A stretch of 64,000 bases of DNA from Acetobacteraceae bacterium (GTDB lineage Bacteria; Pseudomonadota; Alphaproteobacteria; Acetobacterales; Acetobacteraceae): contig JAMXLO010000143.1 of NCBI GenBank assembly GCA_024280945.1, positions 1-64,000 of the forward strand, written 5' to 3'. The notes under the pieces were generated by a model, which saw only the letters and a program-made list of their open reading frames with translations, ran no database searches and was not told the origin of the DNA. Of this stretch, positions 60,393 through 64,000 are shown piece by piece. Numbering within the stretch: position 1 is the first letter of the stretch; each line of letters starts with the position of its first letter. The translations under genes and the position numbers were made by a program.

Positions 60393-62759
60393 TTGATTCG
60401 CACCCGCGCCGTGCGGTTCGCCGCTTTTTGTGTCTTGCCATTTTTCCTCGCCAATATCGCTTTCGGCCAGCGCAGCACACCGCCCGCCCCAAGGGCTGTC
60501 GCACCCGCGCGCACCGCCGCGCCGGTGCGGACCGGCGGGACCATCGCCGCCATCAAGGTGGACGGTAATCAGCGGATCGAGACCGGGACGATCCTGTCCT
60601 ACATGCTCGTGCAACCGGGCGATCCGTTCGATCCGGACCGGCTGGATCGTAGCCTGAAGACCCTGTACGCCACCGGCCTGTTCCAGGACGTGCGCCTCGA
60701 TCGCGATGGCGACACCCTGGTTGTGCATGTCGCGGAAAATCCGCTGGTCAACAGGGTCGCATTCGAAGGCAACCACAAGCTGTCGGATGAGCAGCTTCGG
60801 CCGGAAATGCAACTCAAGCCGCGCGCTGTGTTCACTCCGGCGCTGGCGGAGCAGGACAGGCAGAAGATCCTCGATCTCTATGCCAAGCGTGGTTACTACA
60901 ACGCTCGCGTAGACCCGCAGATCATCCGCCTCGATCAGAACCGGGTCGATGTGGTCTACCAGATCAACGACGGCTCGGTCACACTGATCAGCAAGATCAT
61001 CTTCGTCGGCAATCGCGAATTCAGCGAGGAGCGCCTCTCGGAGGTTGTCAACAGCCGCGAGTCACGTTGGTGGCGCTTCCTGTCTACCTCGGACGAGTAC
61101 GACCCGCAGCGGTTGAACTTCGACAAGGAGCTGCTGCGTCGCTTCTACCTCAAGAACGGTTACATCGATTTCAAGGTCGTGGACGCGAAGTCGGAACTTG
61201 CGCCAGATCGGTCGGGCTTCTTTCTCACGTTCACGATCAGCGAAGGTGATCGCTTCCGCATCGGCAAGATCACCATCAACTCGCATCTTCGGCATCTGGA
61301 AGGCGACGAGTTGCGCCCCGAGCTACAGATCGACGAAGGCGATTGGTACGATGGCGACGCTGTGGGCCGCAGCGTCGACGCAATGGAGCTGGCTGTCCAC
61401 AACCGAGGTTATGCATTTGTCGAGGTGAAGCCGAACATCATTCGCCATTCGGGTGAAAAGGTGGTCGACCTCGTGTTCGAGGTTGGCGAAGGCCCGCGTG
61501 TCTACGTCGAGCGGATCGACATCAACGGTAACACGCGAACCAAGGACAAGGTGATACGCCGGGAATTCCGTCTTGCGGAGGGCGACGCGTTCAACGCGGA
61601 AGCGGTGCGACGGACGCGTCAGCGCCTGCAGGACCTGAACTACTTCAACAACGTCGCTATCCAGACATCGCCTGGATCCGCGCCCGACAAGGCGATCCTC
61701 ACCGCCAATATCGAGGAAAAGGCAACCGGTGAACTCACCTTGGGTGGCGGATATTCGACGGACGCCGGTGCGCTGCTCGATGTCGGGCTGAGCGAGCGGA
61801 ACCTGGTCGGTACCGGTATCAGCGCTGGCATCAATGGCGTGCTGGCGCAACGGCGCAGCTCCATCACCGCTTCAGTCACTGACCCTTACTTCCTGGACCG
61901 CAACCTTGTAGTGGGCGGCGATCTGTTCCTTATCCAGACCAACTTCCTGGGAACCCAGCCTTATGATGAAAAGCGCGTCGGCTTCGATGTGCGGGCCGGC
62001 TATGACTTCAATGAGTATCTGCGCCAGATCTGGAGCTACACGCTGGTCGGCCGAACAGTCTATAACGTCGCCTTGAACGCCAGCCTGTTCATTCAGCAGT
62101 TGCGCGGCTACAGCGTGTTGTCGCAGGCGAGCCAGGCACTGACCCTCGACCACCGGGACAGCAAGGTGGATCCGCATGCCGGCTACCTTGTCTCACTGGG
62201 CAATGATGTCGCGGGGCTTGGCGGCAATGCACAGTTCGTCCGCACCAACATCAACGCCCAGTACTTCATTCCGCTCGACCGTTTTACCGGAAACAGTGAC
62301 TGGGGCGTCGCGCTGACCGCAGGCTTCGGCTATCTCTGGAACGAGGGCGTCCAGGAGCAGATCATCGACCGGTTCTTTCTCGGCGGCGACAATCTGCGTG
62401 GGTTCCAGATCGGCGGCGCCGGCCCGCACGATATCGTGACCGGCGACCCGCTCGGTGGCCGCCTGATATGGACCCAGTCCACCGAATTGCACTACCCACT
62501 GCCGATCTCTCAGGATATCGGCCTATCCGGTCGTGCCTTCGTCGATGTCGGCGGTCTGACACAGTCGAGCTTCGTCAATCCCAATCTCTGCCCCACCTGC
62601 ATTATCACCACATCGTCGGCGCCACGGGTCGGCATCGGCGTTGGCATCTCCTGGCACACCCAGTTCGGTCTGTTAAATGTTGACTTGACTCCATTCGTGG
62701 TGAAGCAACCAAAGGACCAGACGCAGGTGTTTCGATTCGGCTTCGGTACGAGGTTCTAG
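60393..62759 (+). CDS. bamA: Outer membrane protein assembly factor BamA
   Basis: A 788-residue Omp85 protein: a signal segment (AAFCVLPFFLANIAFGQ), five POTRA domains (about 48-390; for example GNQRIETGTILSYML, GNREFSEERLSEVVN, INGNTRTKDKVIRREF), and the membrane beta-barrel ending in FGFGTRF with terminal Phe. The conserved L6 loop motif is GGDNLRGF. It inserts beta-barrel proteins such as the porin at 31 kb. The start is TTG 60393, with a strong AGGAGGG eight bases upstream. ompH and lpxD follow, the usual order. Confidence 0.95.
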   Translation: MIRTRAVRFAAFCVLPFFLANIAFGQRSTPPAPRAVAPARTAAPVRTGGTIAAIKVDGNQRIETGTILSYMLVQPGDPFDPDRLDRSLKTLYATGLFQDVRLDRDGDTLVVHVAENPLVNRVAFEGNHKLSDEQLRPEMQLKPRAVFTPALAEQDRQKILDLYAKRGYYNARVDPQIIRLDQNRVDVVYQINDGSVTLISKIIFVGNREFSEERLSEVVNSRESRWWRFLSTSDEYDPQRLNFDKELLRRFYLKNGYIDFKVVDAKSELAPDRSGFFLTFTISEGDRFRIGKITINSHLRHLEGDELRPELQIDEGDWYDGDAVGRSVDAMELAVHNRGYAFVEVKPNIIRHSGEKVVDLVFEVGEGPRVYVERIDINGNTRTKDKVIRREFRLAEGDAFNAEAVRRTRQRLQDLNYFNNVAIQTSPGSAPDKAILTANIEEKATGELTLGGGYSTDAGALLDVGLSERNLVGTGISAGINGVLAQRRSSITASVTDPYFLDRNLVVGGDLFLIQTNFLGTQPYDEKRVGFDVRAGYDFNEYLRQIWSYTLVGRTVYNVALNASLFIQQLRGYSVLSQASQALTLDHRDSKVDPHAGYLVSLGNDVAGLGGNAQFVRTNINAQYFIPLDRFTGNSDWGVALTAGFGYLWNEGVQEQIIDRFFLGGDNLRGFQIGGAGPHDIVTGDPLGGRLIWTQSTELHYPLPISQDIGLSGRAFVDVGGLTQSSFVNPNLCPTCIITTSSAPRVGIGVGISWHTQFGLLNVDLTPFVVKQPKDQTQVFRFGFGTRF

Positions 62760-63673
62760 TGTTGTTGTTATCTCGACTTCTTCGCGCGTCCGCCCTGGTG
62801 GCTGTGGCCTTGGCTGACTACAGCCTGCCCGCCGCAGCGCAGCAGAACCAGCAGTGGTTCGTGCCGAATCAGCCGCGCACGGCCCCGGCCAGGCCGGCGC
62901 CGCGCCCAGCGCCGGCACCGTCATCGGCGCAACCAGAACCGCAGACGCTTGCCCCCGGCCTGTCCACGGAAGCCGCCCCGCCAGGCACCGAAGGCCAACC
63001 GCAGCAACAGGTGCAGATGCAGCTTCCGCCGCCGCCTGAAGTGCCGCCACTGCCAAAGGGTCCGACGCCGCCAGCCGCCATCGTCGGCGTGCTCTCGGTT
63101 GCCGATGTCATGCGTGCCTCGACCGCATTCCAGCAGGCCGACAAGGAGTTCGTCAGCCGCCGACAGAAACTGAATGAGGACGCGCAAAAGGAGCAGGTCG
63201 CCTTGCGCGACCTCGGTCAGCAACTCGCCAACGAGCGCGGCAAGCTCACGCCCGAGCAGATCCGCACACGCGAAAAGGAGCTGCAGGACCGCATCACCGA
63301 GTCGCGCCGGGTATTCGGCGAGCGCAATCGGATCATTCAGGAAGCCAGCCAGTATGTGATGGCTCAGATCGACCGCGCCACCGAGATGGTGACGCAGCAG
63401 GTCGCGGTCAGCCGGGGCATCAACCTGGTACTGAACAAGGCGCAGATGCTCGGCACGACCAGCGACTTCGACATGACGCCAGCCGTGGTGGAGGATCTGA
63501 ACAAGGTATTGGCGTCCGTGGTGATCCCGCCGGACGGCGTATCGCCGATGGCGATGGCGCAGTCCCAGGGTGGCGGCGCAGCTGCGCCCGCCGGTAACGC
63601 GCCGGCCCCGGCCAAGCCGCCGGCCAAGCCGCCTGCCGCCGCGTCATCTTCGTCCCAGCAGAAACACCCGTGA
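62759..63673 (+). CDS. ompH: OmpH/Skp-family periplasmic chaperone with extended Pro-rich N-terminus
   Basis: A 304-residue protein. Signal peptide about 1-28, then a long Pro/Gln-rich linker (30-100) that usual Skp (about 160 residues) lacks, then the OmpH core: VGVLSVADVMRASTAFQQADKEF, a coiled coil (about 130-200) and the C-terminal SRGINLVLNKAQML segment, then an Ala/Pro tail. It should guard outer-membrane proteins on their way to BamA. GTG 62759 overlaps the bamA stop by one base. It is coupled to bamA. Confidence 0.88.
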   Translation: MLLLSRLLRASALVAVALADYSLPAAAQQNQQWFVPNQPRTAPARPAPRPAPAPSSAQPEPQTLAPGLSTEAAPPGTEGQPQQQVQMQLPPPPEVPPLPKGPTPPAAIVGVLSVADVMRASTAFQQADKEFVSRRQKLNEDAQKEQVALRDLGQQLANERGKLTPEQIRTREKELQDRITESRRVFGERNRIIQEASQYVMAQIDRATEMVTQQVAVSRGINLVLNKAQMLGTTSDFDMTPAVVEDLNKVLASVVIPPDGVSPMAMAQSQGGGAAAPAGNAPAPAKPPAKPPAAASSSSQQKHP

Positions 63674-63694
63674 TTCCCTGCCGGATGTGGAGCA

Positions 63695-64000
63695 ATGGAT
63701 TGGCCGCCGATCGCCGGAGATCCCCGGTTCTTCCGCCGAAGCGGACCGCATAGCCTCGCGACAGTGGCCGCCGTGGCGGGTTCGACTGCCCCGCCGGGAG
63801 ACCTGATGCTGACCGGGGTGGCACCACTACAGACTGCCGGACCAGACGAGATCAGCTTTCTGGACAACCGCAAGTACGTCACTGCGCTGTCGCAGACCTC
63901 GGCCGGCGCAGTCATCCTGCATCCCGAGCTGCTGGAGAAGGTTCCCTCGGGCACCCGGCCGATCCTGGCAAGCGAGCCCTATGTCGCCTGGGCCCGCGTG
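63695..64000 (+). CDS. lpxD: UDP-3-O-acylglucosamine N-acyltransferase, N-terminal part (partial)
   Basis: The first 102 codons of LpxD, cut by the window end. The start region MDWPPIAGDPRFFRRSGPHSL and the segment GPDEISFLDNRKYVTALSQTSAGAVILHPEL match the N-terminal uridine-binding domain of LpxD, where ISFLDNxKY is conserved. LpxD adds the second 3-hydroxy fatty acid in lipid A synthesis, in the cytoplasm. GGAG four bases before ATG 63695 supports the start, 21 bases after the ompH stop. Confidence 0.9.
   Translation, partial: MDWPPIAGDPRFFRRSGPHSLATVAAVAGSTAPPGDLMLTGVAPLQTAGPDEISFLDNRKYVTALSQTSAGAVILHPELLEKVPSGTRPILASEPYVAWARV

Overview
The window reads as chromosome of a GC-rich Gram-negative alphaproteobacterium. 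The BamA-OmpH-LpxD run, the EtfB-EtfA-3-hydroxyacyl-CoA dehydrogenase block beside a twin-transmembrane HIG1-type protein, the Omp85/BamB machinery, several Tat-exported solute-binding proteins and an MdtABC-type RND pump fit Rhodospirillales, probably Acetobacteraceae; that placement is inference. There is no prophage, CRISPR array, rRNA operon or intact transposase. One tRNA, tRNA-Gly(CCC), is present. No gene-free stretch exceeds 300 bases.

Layout. 0-7 kb: the 3' end of hrpB, a lipoprotein-type DegS/DegP-like protease with an OmpR-type response regulator and histidine kinase, a small exported protein, then on the minus strand an MscS-type channel and a 2OG-Fe dioxygenase. 7-10 kb: a twin-TM protein, etfB-etfA-hbd, a CHAP-domain exported protein. 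10-15 kb: a minus-strand serine hydrolase with a LLM oxidoreductase, an ArsC-family/YcaQ-like pair, an exported protein. 15-21 kb: tRNA-Gly with a decayed 3'-half copy about 620 bp away, a PhyH-type dioxygenase, a lipoprotein, a YfgM-like TPR protein, bamB, der and a membrane protein. 21-27 kb: two paralogous Tat solute-binding proteins, a glycine-zipper lipoprotein, an MFS transporter. 27-31 kb: an RMD1/YagE-family protein and a polyamine locus (agmatinase; ornithine-type decarboxylase with a structured leader). 31-40 kb: a porin, a DUF4399 protein, a cyclase-homology/SUMF1 fusion, a glutaryl-CoA dehydrogenase, a DEAD-box helicase, a GH15-type enzyme. 40-43 kb: a PhnC-PhnD-PhnE-PhnE transporter. 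43-53 kb: a four-gene RND tripartite pump. 53-60 kb: a CitE-like lyase, a five-gene branched-chain-type ABC transporter, a class II aldolase-family protein. 60-64 kb: bamA, ompH, start of lpxD.

The least expected structure is between the genes. At least six short (about 68-106 bp) imperfect palindromes sit in the window, most bounded by CTAG. Two sub-types with shared cores recur, and twice the two occur side by side in opposite order (25.0-25.2 kb and 51.2-51.3 kb). At 10.52-10.62, 25.19, 41.52 and 59.47 kb the bounding CTAG contains the TAG stop codon of the neighbouring gene; at 10.5 kb both ends do, for two convergent genes. This looks like a family of miniature elements of the IS630/Tc1-mariner kind (target TA within CTAG) that settle in stop codons without harm. 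A second, separate observation is the decayed tRNA-Gly copy, which looks like an attachment-site scar of a lost or degraded integrative element.
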